Below are positions 47,328 to 58,772 of a stretch of 64,000 nucleotides of DNA, piece by piece (within the stretch, counting starts at the first letter, position 1; each line of letters starts with the position of its first letter). The notes under the pieces were generated by a model. That model made no database searches and had not been told where the DNA came from. It was given only the letters and a program-made list of their open reading frames with translations. This DNA comes from Phallusia mammillata. Lineage: Eukaryota; Chordata; Ascidiacea; Phlebobranchia; Ascidiidae. The stretch is from assembly GCA_003260075.1 (NCBI GenBank), contig QLIY01000793.1:1-64000 (forward strand). The letters are read 5' to 3'. Made by a program: the position numbers and the translations under genes.

Positions 47328-48419
47328 ATGGACAAATCAGCAGTTTCTCTACCCCCGGCAATGCAGTGGAATGGCAATATGGCCGAGAACTGGAAAAGGT
47401 TTATCCAGAGATTCAAGCTCTATCTGACGGCGATTGGTGGTGACAGCAAGTCCGACAAAAGTAAGTCTGCGTTGCTTCTTCATGTTATGGAAGGTGATGG
47501 CATTCAGATTTACAATTCTTTTAAGTTCGAAACTGGAAATGACATGAAATTTGATGTCATAGTGAATGAATTTCAACTGTATTTCTGCCCCAAAAAGAAC
47601 GTAACATTTGAACGTTATAAATTTAACAACCGAAACCAACAGGATGGTGAAAATATTGATCAATATGCCACCGAGCTAAAAAATCTTTCTGCACATTGTG
47701 AGTTTGAGAATCTTAGTGACTCATTAATCCGGGATAGAGTGGTTTGTGGAATTTCTGACGACAAGGTTCGTGAAGTTCTTTTAAAAGAAGTTGACCTGAC
47801 TCTAGAAAAATGTCTTTCTATTTGTCGTTCAAATGAAGTAGTTAAACTACAAGCTGATGTAATTAGGAGCCAAGAGAATAACGTGTGGGTTGTCAATAAT
47901 CAACAATTAACCCCGGGGACAAGTCGTTTCAGGTCCAACAAAAGGAACCTGCGGTGCGAAGGATGTGCTTTAATTCACGCTTCAGGTGCATGTTCAGCCC
48001 GGGGGAAACCTTGTTTCCATTGTGGAAAACTTGGCCACTACTCAAGATGTTGTAGCAACCGAAGAGTCAATGAAGTGAAGGAAACTTCTTTTCACGTTAA
48101 TACAGTGAGTACCGTTGTCACTTCAAAAGATTGGTTAGTTCCATTGAGATTAAATGGAAAACAGTTTACCTGTAAAATTGACACTGGTGCCCAGGTGAAC
48201 CTAATTTCGCTATCAGATATTAAAGCTATTTCCAGTACACCTCGTATCGAAAGTACCAATATTGTGCTAACTGCGTTTGCCAATCACAAGATATTTGTGT
48301 ATGGTGTTTGCACTTTAAATGTCACATTCCGAAACCATGCGCACGTGATGAAGTTCTTTGTTGTCCAAGCTAAAACTCAACCACTTATCGGTCTTTTTGG
48401 TGCAGAGGCGTTAATGCTT
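47328..48419 (+). CDS. Retrotransposon gag-protease polyprotein (partial)
   Basis: The frame starts at MDKSAVSLPPAMQWNG (47328), right after the leader, and stays open to the gap. The first 230 or so residues form a retrotransposon Gag capsid-like region. A CCHC zinc knuckle 'CFHCGKLGHYSRCC' (CX2CX4HX4C) follows, then a retropepsin-like aspartic protease core with DTGA. Reverse transcriptase, RNase H and most of integrase would follow but fall in the N gap. The start is chosen as the first methionine beyond the LTR; an upstream in-frame methionine lies within the LTR. Confidence 0.88.
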
Positions 48420-49352
48420 NNNNNNNNNNNNNNNNNNNNNNNNNNNNNNNNNNNNNNNNNNNNNNNNNNNNNNNNNNNNNNNNNNNNNNNNNNNNNNNNN
48501 NNNNNNNNNNNNNNNNNNNNNNNNNNNNNNNNNNNNNNNNNNNNNNNNNNNNNNNNNNNNNNNNNNNNNNNNNNNNNNNNNNNNNNNNNNNNNNNNNNNN
48601 NNNNNNNNNNNNNNNNNNNNNNNNNNNNNNNNNNNNNNNNNNNNNNNNNNNNNNNNNNNNNNNNNNNNNNNNNNNNNNNNNNNNNNNNNNNNNNNNNNNN
48701 NNNNNNNNNNNNNNNNNNNNNNNNNNNNNNNNNNNNNNNNNNNNNNNNNNNNNNNNNNNNNNNNNNNNNNNNNNNNNNNNNNNNNNNNNNNNNNNNNNNN
48801 NNNNNNNNNNNNNNNNNNNNNNNNNNNNNNNNNNNNNNNNNNNNNNNNNNNNNNNNNNNNNNNNNNNNNNNNNNNNNNNNNNNNNNNNNNNNNNNNNNNN
48901 NNNNNNNNNNNNNNNNNNNNNNNNNNNNNNNNNNNNNNNNNNNNNNNNNNNNNNNNNNNNNNNNNNNNNNNNNNNNNNNNNNNNNNNNNNNNNNNNNNNN
49001 NNNNNNNNNNNNNNNNNNNNNNNNNNNNNNNNNNNNNNNNNNNNNNNNNNNNNNNNNNNNNNNNNNNNNNNNNNNNNNNNNNNNNNNNNNNNNNNNNNNN
49101 NNNNNNNNNNNNNNNNNNNNNNNNNNNNNNNNNNNNNNNNNNNNNNNNNNNNNNNNNNNNNNNNNNNNNNNNNNNNNNNNNNNNNNNNNNNNNNNNNNNN
49201 NNNNNNNNNNNNNNNNNNNNNNNNNNNNNNNNNNNNNNNNNNNNNNNNNNNNNNNNNNNNNNNNNNNNNNNNNNNNNNNNNNNNNNNNNNNNNNNNNNNN
49301 NNNNNNNNNNNNNNNNNNNNNNNNNNNNNNNNNNNNNNNNNNNNNNNNNNNN
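48420..49352. other. Assembly gap (933 N) in the retrotransposon
   Basis: Unknown bases in place of pol. Confidence 0.98.
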
Positions 49353-49603
49353 GAGTTATTGACAAGGTTTTGTCACCGCGCTCCTATATCGTTCGTACTC
49401 CTGACAATGTACTTTATCGTCGTAATCGTATACATATTCGCCGCAACATTCAATCCTCATCTCAAAGGTCTTCTCTGTTGCAAACGTTACCTTTATCGCC
49501 GCATCATGTTTCTGATAATTGTGAAATTGTTCGCAACTTTAATGTTCCGTGTCGTTCCAAAAGAAAACGTAAACCGACGAGACGACTAATTGAAGAAATG
49601 TAG
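49353..49603 (+). CDS. Retrotransposon integrase C-terminal tail (fragment)
   Basis: In the frame ending at 49603, the sequence 'PRSYIVRTPDNVLYRRNRIH' is typical of the extreme C-terminus of Ty3/gypsy integrases. A basic tail follows, ending with stop 70 bases before the 3' LTR. The upstream part is lost in the gap. Confidence 0.8.
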
Positions 49604-49675
49604 ACTTGTGTATTTTTCGTTTTCATACTGATGTTAGTTTTCTCCTTTTGTTTCTTCTTTTTCGTGAAGGGAAGA

Positions 49676-49834
49676 TGTAATGTATATTGCGCCACCTTGT
49701 GACGCATTAAGTATATTGCCCCGCCTTGTGACGACCTTGCCGCATGCCCATATAAAAGCGTGAGTTTCACCTTTACGGGCATTCGAAGTGTCTTGTAGCT
49801 GTGGGCTTGTTGTGTCGCTGTTTCATTCAATACA
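49676..49834 (+). repeat. 3' LTR
   Basis: 159 bp, matching the 5' LTR apart from about one substitution (CCACATGCCC versus CCGCATGCCC). Confidence 0.92.
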
Positions 49835-50201
49835 AGAAGAGGATGTTTAGCTTGGACTTTTGTTTTCCGATTTGTGCATTTTCTTGATCAACAAGCTTTA
49901 CTTTTCTATCGCCCCAGTTTCACACTTTCTTTGTCGCACTTTGATTAATGTTGCTTTGTTTTTCAAATAAAGCTATAATGTTTGTGTTTGCGCAGGGTTA
50001 AAATTTCTTTGCAGTGATTGTTAAATTCAGTGCATTCATTTGATTTGACTGTTTTTTGCATCATCCTAAATGCTTTGAATTACAAATCATGTCATAATTT
50101 CCGCAACAAATTATCAAAACAAACCGACAGATGTTTTATCGCTCAGTGCATTTGCTTACTGAATAATAAAGGATGAGTACAAACAACAAGAGCAATTCGA
50201 A

Positions 50202-50872
50202 ATGCTGCGTTTTTACGAAACTAAAACCATTGCTGATTTCTACGTAAAATATAGACCGACGTATTCTCAAGAAGTGGCAAATGTCGTGGTTAATTACTTG
50301 AAACGAAAACGTGGAATAGCTGAAGAAACGCCAGTGGTGTTTGATCAACTCATAGACATTGCCTGTGGTACGGGTCAAGCAACTGCACTGTTTGCGCCGT
50401 TCTTTAAACGAGTTGATGGGGTCGATATCAGTACTGAAATGCTAAAGCAAGCGCAGCAACAGAACGTCTTCAGTCCCGTAACTTACAATGAGGGTGCTGC
50501 AGAAAAGATACCAGCTTCTGATAATAGCGCTGACTTGATTACGTGTGCCGATGCGGTCCATTGGTTTGATCTGCCCAAATTTCTTCAGGAAGCGAGAAGG
50601 GTTTTAAAACACGACGGCTGTTTGGCGCTGATCAGTTTTAGTTTTCCTCAAGTTATTGAACCACTGAAGTTGCCGGGTGGAAATGAACATGAAATGGGAA
50701 AGCTTGCTACTAAACTGTTTATGAAATATGTATTGGGAGGCATTTACGATGTAGTTGCATACAACCATGTTCTAAACAAGTACGGGGGGGGGGCGAGATC
50801 CCTGATTCTGAGGTTCTGATCCGTGGAGAGCAGGAAATGTACATAATACTTGTGTCCAATCTCAACCAATAA
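50202..50872 (+). pseudogene. SAM methyltransferase, array copy 8 (middle replaced by poly-G)
   Basis: A clean frame from MLRFYETKTIADFY through motif I, 'VDGVDIST', motif II (with a 'TCADAVHWFD' variant) and motif III to 'NHVLNKY' at 50783. Then come 10 G (50784-50793), then the C-terminal 'IPDSEVLIRGEQEMYIILV' and stop at 50872. About 220 bases encoding the helical C-terminal part are missing at the join, so it may be intact in the genome. Confidence 0.75.
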
Positions 50873-50922
50873 CATTCTGTATACTTTCGCATTTTGGCGC
50901 TTAACAATTTTGATGTCTTCTN

Positions 50923-51211
50923 AACATGAAATGGGAAAGCTTGCTACTAAACTGTTTATGAAATATGTATTGGGAGGCATTTACGATGTAGTTGCATACA
51001 ACCATGTTCTAAACAAGTACAAAGATATGTGCAAGGCAATTCCTTTAAAAACAAAAGAATACAATGACGATTTGAAACTATATTTCCAGTGGACTCTTGA
51101 AGAAGTAGTTGGTCACTTGAAATCACACGACAGTGTGCAAAACTTGCTGATTCAAAAAGCCAAGGAGTTTAAGGAGCTTGGTGTTGAGATTACTGAAGAA
51201 CTACTGAAGCC
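50923..51211 (+). pseudogene. SAM methyltransferase fragment (copy 9 or alternative piece of copy 8)
   Basis: Begins after a single N (50922) with sequence matching 50690-50783. It continues through 'KDMCKAIPLKTKEYNDDLK' and 'FQWTLEEVVGHL' to 'EELLKP', where poly-G (51212-51221) cuts it. It supplies the part missing from copy 8, so it is probably the same gene or its other allele assembled twice. Confidence 0.7.
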
Positions 51212-51221
51212 GGGGGGGGGG

Positions 51222-52080
51222 TTTTTTTTTTTGAGGTTTGGTTTGGGTGACTGCTAACTAGTTTTAAGAGACCGCAAGTGTTTCATTTAAATACCAAAAA
51301 ATAGCCCTTAGTCAAATTTTGGGAAACCGCTGGAGAAATTTGGGGGAACATTTCGGTCCCCCAAAACACCTTAAAGAAAAACACTGCCTGTGTACACTTT
51401 TTAGGCCTAAACTCCTTCTCAAATCGGTTGACATGATCGAAATATTTTAAAGTAAAGTTAAACCTGCTTGAAACGTTGAAGATGTCCCGTATGTGGACGT
51501 AACGGTTAAGTGTAAAATAAAATCTATGTCCTTATTGCACACACCCTGAAATGGTGGACGTTGAAGGATGTTATAATCAGAATCCAGATGAAGAAGTTTA
51601 GCGTGGGCATTTGTTGTCCGATTTGAGTCTTTCCTTGATTAACCAGTTTTCCTTTACCACCGCCCCAGTTTCACAATATTTTTGTCGCACTTTGGTTAAT
51701 GCTGCTTTGTTTGCAAAATGAACCTATATAACATTTGTTCTTGCGCAGAGTTTAAATTTCTTTGCAGTGATTGTTAAATTGGGGGGGGGGTGCCCCAGTT
51801 TCACAATATTTTTGTCGCACTTTGGTTAATGTTGCTTTGTTTGCAAAATGAACCTATATAATATTTGTTCTTGCGCAGAGTTTAAATTTCTTTGCAGTGA
51901 TTGTTAAATTCAATGTATTCATTTGAATTGACTGCTCTTTCAATCAACGTAACTGTTTTTAATTTCAAAACATGTCATAATTTCCGCAATAAATTATCAA
52001 AACAAAGCGACAGTTTTTTATCGCCCAGTGTATTTGCTTATTTAACTATAGAGGCTGAATAAAAACAAGGGCAATATAAA
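51222..52080. other. Array spacer with duplicated block
   Basis: Holds 3'-flank and 5'-flank sequence common to the array. A roughly 130-base block containing 'GCCCCAGTTTCACAATATTT' appears before and after 10 G at 51781-51790. No gene is seen. Confidence 0.55.
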
Positions 52081-52944
52081 ATGGTGCGTTGATACGAATC
52101 TCAAACCAATGCAGATTTATATGTAAAATATAGACCGGCGTATTTGAAAGAAGTGGTAAATTACTTGAAACGAAAACGTGGAATAGCTGAAGAAACACCA
52201 GTCGTGTTTGATCAACTCATAGACATTGCCTGTGGTACGGGTCAAGCAACCTCACTTTTTGCGCCGTTCTTTAAACGAGCTGTTGGGATTGATGTAAGTA
52301 CTGAAATGCTAAAGCAAGCCAAGCAACACAACGTTTTTAGTCACGTAACTTACAAAGAGGGTGCAGCAGAAAAGATACCAGCTTCTGGTAATAGCGCTGA
52401 CTTGATTACGTGCGGGGAAGCGGTGCATTGGTTTGATCTGCCCAAATTTCTTCAAGAAGCAAGAAGGGTTTTGGGGGGGGGGCTCAAGTCATTTGAACCA
52501 TTGAAGTTACCGGGTGGAAATGAATATGAAATGGGAAAGCTTGCTACTAAACTGTTTACGAAATATGCACTGGAAGGGATTTACGATGTAGTTGCATACA
52601 ATCATGTTCTAAACAAGTACAAAGATATCTACAAGGCAATTCCGTCGAACAGAAAAGAATACAACGACGATTTGACACTGCATTTCCAGTGGACACTTAA
52701 GGAAGTAATTGGTAACTTGAAATCCTACGACAGTGTGCAAAACATGCTGATGCAAAAAGCCAAGGAGTTTGAGGAGCTTGGTGTTGAGGCTACTGAAGAA
52801 CTACTGAAGCCATTTGATCTGAGTGAGAGTTTTCGTAGCGAAGTAAAAGCTGCTTGGAAGGTCGAGGAGATCCCCGATACAGAGGTTGTGATCCGTGGAG
52901 AGCATAAAATGTTCATAATACTTGTGTCCAACTTCAACGAATAA
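52081..52944 (+). pseudogene. SAM methyltransferase, array copy 10 (early stop, poly-G)
   Basis: The normal start region reads ATG GTG CGT TGA, an early stop at codon 4, and the 'ANVV' codons are deleted. From 52144 a frame of 266 codons is open to the family stop at 52944 with motif I 'DIACGTGQ', motif II ('ITCGEAVHWFD') and the C-terminal half. Poly-G at 52473-52482 replaces part of 'KHDGCLAIMGSSF'. It is a decaying copy. Confidence 0.8.
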
Positions 52945-53551
52945 TACCCGATATACTTTGTCATTTAGGCGCGTAACAATTTTGACGTCCTGCTACTTCT
53001 GTCAAATACTATTAATGTGCCCGTCCTGTACACTATTTAGCCCTTAACTCCTTCTCAAAGCTGTTGACCTTATTGAAATGTTTCAAAGTGAACTTAAATT
53101 GAGTTGAAAATTGAAGATATCCCGAATGTGGGTGCGAATGTAAATTAATATGTGTGTCTTGTTTGCACACAGCCTGAAATGTTGGGCGTTGAGGGATGTT
53201 TTAATCAGAACCCAGATGAAGAAGATTAACTAGGGTTTTTGTTATCCCATTTGTGAATTTTCTTGATTAACCAGCATTACTTTTCCACCGGTCCATTGTT
53301 GCTTTGTTTACAAAATGGACTGATAAAATGTTTGTTTTTGCGCAGTGTTTAAATTTCTTTGCAGTGATTGTTAATTTCCGTGCATTCATTTGATGTGACT
53401 GTTTTTTACATCATCCTAAATGTTTTGAATTACAAATCATGTCATAATTTCCGCAACAAATTACCAAAACAAACCGACAGATGTTCTATCGCTTAGTGTA
53501 TTTGCTTGTTCAATTATAAAGGTTAAGTACAAACATCAAGAGCAATTCGAA
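52945..53551. other. Array spacer
   Basis: 3' flank of copy 10 and 5' flank of copy 11, including the conserved upstream block near 53449-53512. No other content is seen. Confidence 0.55.
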
Positions 53552-54313
53552 ATGCTGCGTTTTTACGAATCTAAAGCCATTGCTGATTTTTACGTAAAAT
53601 ATAGACCGACGTTTTCTCAAGAAGTGGCAAAGGTCGTGGTTAATTACTTGAAACGAAAACGTGGAATAGCTGAAGAAACAGGGGGGGGGGAAAAGTTAAA
53701 GTTATCCCAGATGTGTCAAAAGGAAATATAAAGTTTGTCGTGTTTGCACATAGCCTGAAATGTTGGACGTTGAAGGATCAGAACCCAGATGAGGATGTTT
53801 AGCGTGGGCTTTTGTTGACCGATTGGGGGGGGGGATGTTCAAGTTTTCCTCAAGTTATTGAACCACTGAAGTTGCCGGGTGGAAATTGATATCAAAGGCG
53901 AAAGCTTGCTACTGAACTGTTTATGAAATCTGCATTGGGAGGCATTTACGATGTAGTTGCATACAACCATGTTCTGAACAATTAAGTACAAATATATCTA
54001 CAAGGCAATTCCGTCGAACACAAAAGAATGCAATGGCGATTTTAAACTGCAGTTACAGCGGATAATTGAGGAAGTAGTTGGTCAACTGAAATCCTACGAC
54101 AGTGTGCACAACATGCTGATGCAAAAAAGCCAAGAATTTGAGGCGCTTGGTGTTGAGATTACTAAAGAACTACTGAAGCCATTTGATTTAAGTGAGAGAT
54201 TTTGTAGCGAAGTAAAAGCTGCTTGGAACGTCGAGGACATTCCTGATTCTGAAGTACTGATCCCAGGAGAGCAGGAAATGTACATAATACTTGTGTCCAA
54301 CTTCAATCAATGA
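53552..54313 (+). pseudogene. SAM methyltransferase, array copy 11 (shattered)
   Basis: The N-terminal 43 or so codons (MLRFYESKAIADFYVKYRP) end at poly-G 53681-53690. An intergenic piece follows, then a second poly-G (53825-53834), then a middle and C-terminal part with frameshifts around 53885 and 53985. It finishes at TGA 54313. The part from 54104 reads 'LKPFDLSERF' in family frame. Confidence 0.8.
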
Positions 54314-54838
54314 TATTCTGTATGTTTTAGCATTTAGTCGCTTAACAACTTTGAGGACTAGCGATTTTCCACAAATAGTATTAATAAGCCTGTTTGCATT
54401 ATCTTACCCTACTTTTTGTCAAGTCTGTTGACCGTAGTAAAATATTTTAAAGTAAAGTTAAATGGGGTTGAAAGTTAAAGTTATCCCGGATGTGTCAAAA
54501 GGAAATATAAAGTTAGTCGTGTTTGCACATAGCCTGAAATGTTGGACGTTGAAGGATATTATAATCAGAACCCAGATGAGGATGTTTAGCGTGGGCTTTT
54601 GTTGACCGATTAGTGTCTTCTCTTGATTAATATGCTTTACTTTACCACCGCCCCAGTTTCACCATTTGCTTGTCGCACTTTGGTTAATCTTGATGTAGCT
54701 TTGAAACATGTTGTGATGTTAAAATACTTTCGTAACACTTCATCAAAACAAACCGACCGTTATTTTATCACTCAGCGCATTTTTTACGTAACCCTATATA
54801 GGCTGTTTTTTGTGTACAAACAACAAGAGCAATTCGAA
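54314..54838. other. Array spacer with empty retrotransposon site
   Basis: Shared array flank. 'CAGAACCCAGATGAGGATG' near 54566 is the paralogous unoccupied version of the LTR retrotransposon target at 47130. No gene is seen. Confidence 0.6.
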
Positions 54839-55738
54839 ATGCTGCGTTTTTACGAATCTGAAACCATTGCTGATTTCTACCTACAACATCGACCGACGTA
54901 TTCTCAAGAAGTGGCAAATGTTGTGGTAAATTACTTGAAACGAAAACGTGGAATAGCTGAAGAAACACCAGTCGTGTTTGATCAACTCATAGACGTTGCC
55001 TGTGGTACGGGTCAAGCAACTGGACTGTTTGCGCCGTTCTTTCAACGAGCTGTTGGGATTGATGTGAGTGCTGAAATGCTAAAGCAAGCACAGCAACAGA
55101 ACGTATTTAGTCACGTAATTTACAAAGAGGGTGTTGCAGAAACGATACCAGCTTCTGATCACAGCGCTGACTTAATTACAAGCGCCGAATCGGTCCATTG
55201 GTTTGATCTGCCCAAATTTCTTCAAGAAGCAAGAAGGGTTTTAAAACACGACGGCTGTTTGGCGATAATGGGTTCGAGTTTACCTCAGGCTATTGAACCA
55301 CTGAAGTTGCCGGGTGGAAATGAATATGAAATGGGAAAATTTGCCAGTAATCTGTTCACAAAATGTTTATTGGAAGGTAATTACGATGTTCTTGCATACA
55401 AACATGTTCTGAACAAGTACAAAGACATTTTCAAGGCAATTCCTTCAAATACAAAAGAATACAACGACGATTTGACACTGCGTTTCCAGTGAACACTTGA
55501 GGAAGTAGTCGGTAATTTGAAATACTACGACAGTGTGCAAAACTTGCTAATTCAAAAAGCCAAGGAATTTGAAGAGCTTGGTGTTGAGGTTACTGAAGAA
55601 CTACTGTAGCCATATGATTTGAGTGAGAGATTTCGTAGCGAAGTAAAAGCTGCTTGGAAGGTTGAGGATATTCCTGAATCTGAGGTTCTGATCCGTGGAG
55701 AGCATGAAATGTTCATAATACTCGTGTCCAACCGATAG
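54839..55738 (+). pseudogene. SAM methyltransferase, array copy 12 (two nonsense mutations)
   Basis: Full length and otherwise collinear with the reference copy. The frame is open from MLRFYESETIADFYLQHRP to 'LTLRFQ', where TGG has become TGA (55490-55492). A second change, AAG to TAG, follows 'EELL' (about 55608). The family C-terminus continues to 'FIILVSNR' and stop. A shortened product of 218 residues retaining the SAM fold (289 from an upstream in-frame ATG) is conceivable. Confidence 0.85.
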
Positions 55739-55869
55739 ATGTCACGTGCTTTACAGTCATCATTTTGTCTGATCGGTTTTGCTAAGCATAAAGTAATAAC
55801 AAATTTTAACTTTGCAAGTATGACTTTTCGTTCCCATCGAAAATCATAAGTTGTTTGCAACTTTGATCG

Positions 55870-56400
55870 GTGTTACTTTACGGTACCATGTGTTTTTGTA
55901 AGTTAATTCGTTAACTACTAGAGGTGTATAATCAGTGTCGTTAACCATTCTCTCTTGCACGTTTAGCTGGTTCTTTGGTGTCATCATTAGAATTGCTGTC
56001 AGTAATTACTGACATTGCCTTCGGTACTTTAGGCCATCTCGCCCCAACTTGAATTGAGTAAAACTGATCCAAGGCATGTTGAATTTCTGCTCCTGTATTT
56101 ACCAAACTACCCAACGAACTTTCTAATACAAGGTTTAACAACGGGGTCGTCGGTTCAATGCATGAAAATTTTTTATAAACAAGCCCTCCTAATTGATCAT
56201 CATAAAATGGTTTTATTATTTTGTCGCTGACATTGTAAGCTGGAGTCTACTGTATAAAGCTAACAAAACTGAAGCCGTCAGAAACATATGGAATATGTCG
56301 TTGTGGCTAAACTAATCAAAGTTATGAATTAAAACGCTGACGTTTTTTCTGTACATGTCTCCAGTTTCCCGTGTTTGCGCGGAAAGCACATCGTATTGTT
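55870..56400 (-). pseudogene. Relic of the Ly6-CCP-VWA gene inside the methyltransferase array
   Basis: 55941-56120 (minus) matches the VWA exon at 59504-59677: 'VNTGAEIQHALDQFYSIQ' and 'VITDSNSNDDTKEPAKRARE'. 56330-56400 matches the Ly6 first exon and its donor at 62285-62340, with 'TTTCCCGTGTTTGCGC' versus 'TTTTCCGTGTTTTGCAC'. Intervening exons are missing. So a copy of the downstream gene landed here and lost about 2.5 kb or more. Confidence 0.8.
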
Positions 56401-56515
56401 AGAACATTTCCGCAATTTGCCTAGAGCAAAGCGACAGCTGTTTTATCGCTCAGTGCAAAGGCATGTGTAAGTTATAACACAAAAGGCTGAGTACAAACAA
56501 CAAGAGGAATTCAAG

Positions 56516-57132
56516 ATGCTGCGTTTTTACGAATCGAAAAAAATTGCTGATGTCTATGTAAAATATAGACCGACGTATTCTAAAGAAGTGGCAAATGTCG
56601 TGGTAAATTACTTGAAACGAAATCGTGGAATAGCTGAAGAAACACAAGTCGTGTTTGATCGACTCATAGATGTTGCCAGCGGTACGGGTCAAGCAACTGG
56701 ACTGTTTGCGCCGTTCTTTAAACGAGCTGTTGGGATTGATGTGAGTGCTGAAATGCTAAAGCAAGCGCAGCAACACAACGTATTTAGGCACGTAACTTAC
56801 AAACAAGGTGCTGCAGAAAAGATACCAGCTTCTAATAATAGCGCTGACTTGATTACAAGCGCCGAATCGGGGCATTGGTTTGATCTGCCCAAATTTCTTC
56901 AAGAAGCAAGAAGGGTTTTAAAACACGACGGCAAAACTTGCTAATTCAAAAAGCCAAGGAATTTGACGAGCTTGGTGTTGAGGTTACTGAAGAACTACTG
57001 AAGCCATTTGATCTGAGTGAGAGATTTCGTGGCGAAGTAAAAGCTGCTTGGAATGTCGAGGAAATCCCTGATTCTGAGGTTCTGATCCGAGGAGAGGCTG
57101 ATATGTTCATAATACTTGTGTCTAACCTATAG
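56516..57132 (+). pseudogene. SAM methyltransferase, array copy 13 (internal deletion)
   Basis: An N-terminal half of about 140 codons (MLRFYESKKIADVY to 'RRVLKHDG') is joined directly to the C-terminal segment 'LLIQKAKEFDELGVEVTEEL' at about 56933. Roughly 320 bases are deleted, and the frame ends at once in TAA. Motif I is altered to 'ASGTGQ', with the cysteine lost. The last exon-like part ends at TAG 57132. Confidence 0.85.
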
Positions 57133-58772
57133 CGGTAAAGTGCTTTTAAACCATCATTTTGACACATCAGTTTTGTTATTTTGCTCTTAAGCAAGAAATG
57201 AAAAATTTAACTTCGAAAGCATGACTTTTTGTTCCAACGATGTTGTTTGTGACATATGGCATTAATCGGAGTTACTTTACGGTAGCATGTTTTCTCATGA
57301 GTTATTACTGAAAATCCATATTAAGTGTAGTGTTCCCACACTAGTTTATGTTCTTGGTATGTTGTTGTGTTTACATAGCCTAATCATAAGACTAGCTGTT
57401 GCGTAAACCGGTTATTACGAAAAATTTATTTGTTTAAATCCTTTGCAGCAGATATTTTTTTGTATAATATTTGTAAGCTTTTGACTTAATTAATGCAAGT
57501 TAAAAAAGTTTATGCTTCGCAATGATCGCAAAAAAGCCAATGTTTTATCGTTCATCTTCCTTGTTCGTTTCCCTGTTCAATTACCTTGAGAAAAATGAGA
57601 CCTTGTGCGTGGGGGGGGGGGTTCTGATCCGAGGAGAGGCTGATATGTTCATAATACTTGTGTCTAACCTATAGCGGTAAAGTGCTTTTAAACCATCATT
57701 TTGACACATCAGTTTTGTTATTTTGCTCTTAAGCAAGAAATGAAAAATTTAACTTCGAAAGCATGACTTTTTGTTCCAACGATGTTGTTTGTGACATATG
57801 GCATTAATCGGAGTTACTTTACGGTAGCATGTTTTCTCATGAGTTATTACTGAAAATCCATATTAAGTGTAAATCCATACTAGTTAATGTTCCTGGTATG
57901 TTGTTGTGTTTACATAGCCTAATCATAAGATTAAATGTTGCGTAAACCGCTTATTACGAAAAATTTATTTGTTCAAATACTTTTCCAGCAGATATTTTTT
58001 TGTATCATATTTGTTAGATTTTGACTTAATTAATGCAAGTTAAAAAAGATTATGTTTCGCAATGATCGCAAAAAAACCAATGATTTATCGTTGATCTTCC
58101 TTTTTCGTTTCCCTGTTCAATTACCTTGAGAAAAATGAGACCTTGTGCGTGTTGTGTAACCAGAATAAATAAACAGAATCGTTTGTGAATCATTGGGCTT
58201 TATGCAGCAAACTTCAAGAATTGTGATAATGAACTTACTCGCCAGTGAAGGCCACCGATATGAACCACTAGAAGCAGAAGAAACGAGTAGCTTTCAAGTA
58301 AGGAATAACATAGCGGTCACTCATAGGTTCTCTTTGCCAACGCAATGTGTTGTGGTAGTGTTTAAAATAAGCTAAACATTGCCTGCGCCTACTTTTCTTT
58401 CCCATTCTCTTCCACTAAAATGTATTATAACAAACGGTTGTGCATCAGCTTTTTATAGTTGTTTACAAAGTTGTGTTCTGTGACGCTCATGTAAAAGTAT
58501 GTTTAGTTACAATGAAGGGATCAGACATCTTAAATAAACGTAACACGTTGAGGTATTATGTTGGTTGGGGGGGGGGTCATTCTCTTCCACCAAAATGTTT
58601 TATACCAAACGGCTGTGTGTCAGCTTTTTATAGTCGTTTACATGGTTGTGTCTTGTGCCGTACATGTCAAAGTATGTTTAGGTACAATGAAGTGATCAGA
58701 CATCTTAAATAAACGTAACACGTTGAGGTATTATGTTGGTTAAGTAAAAAAAATGATTCAAGAGAAAACGAA
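57133..58772. other. Spacer with two poly-G duplications
   Basis: The 3' flank of copy 13 (57085-57600) is repeated at 57622-58155 after 11 G at 57611-57621, with a few per cent divergence. A second duplication of about 130 bases ('TCAGCTTTTTATAGT') flanks 10 G at 58567-58576. A short frame at 58193-58375 has no recognisable feature. Confidence 0.6.

Larger units (their letters stand above)
47130..49839 (+). mobile_element. Young LTR retrotransposon (Ty3/gypsy-like) with internal gap
   Basis: Two 159-bp LTRs (47135-47293 and 49676-49834), starting TGTAATG and ending ATACA, are nearly identical; I see one A/G difference. Perfect 5-bp target duplications AGAAG flank it (47130-47134 and 49835-49839). 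After the 5' LTR is a primer-binding-like GGTGTCAG stretch, and before the 3' LTR a purine tract GAAGGGAAGA. Inside are a gag-protease frame and the tail of an integrase-like frame. The 933-N gap is too short for a full pol, so the gap size is probably wrong or the copy is deleted. Array paralogues near 53775 and 54566 carry the empty site. Confidence 0.93.
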
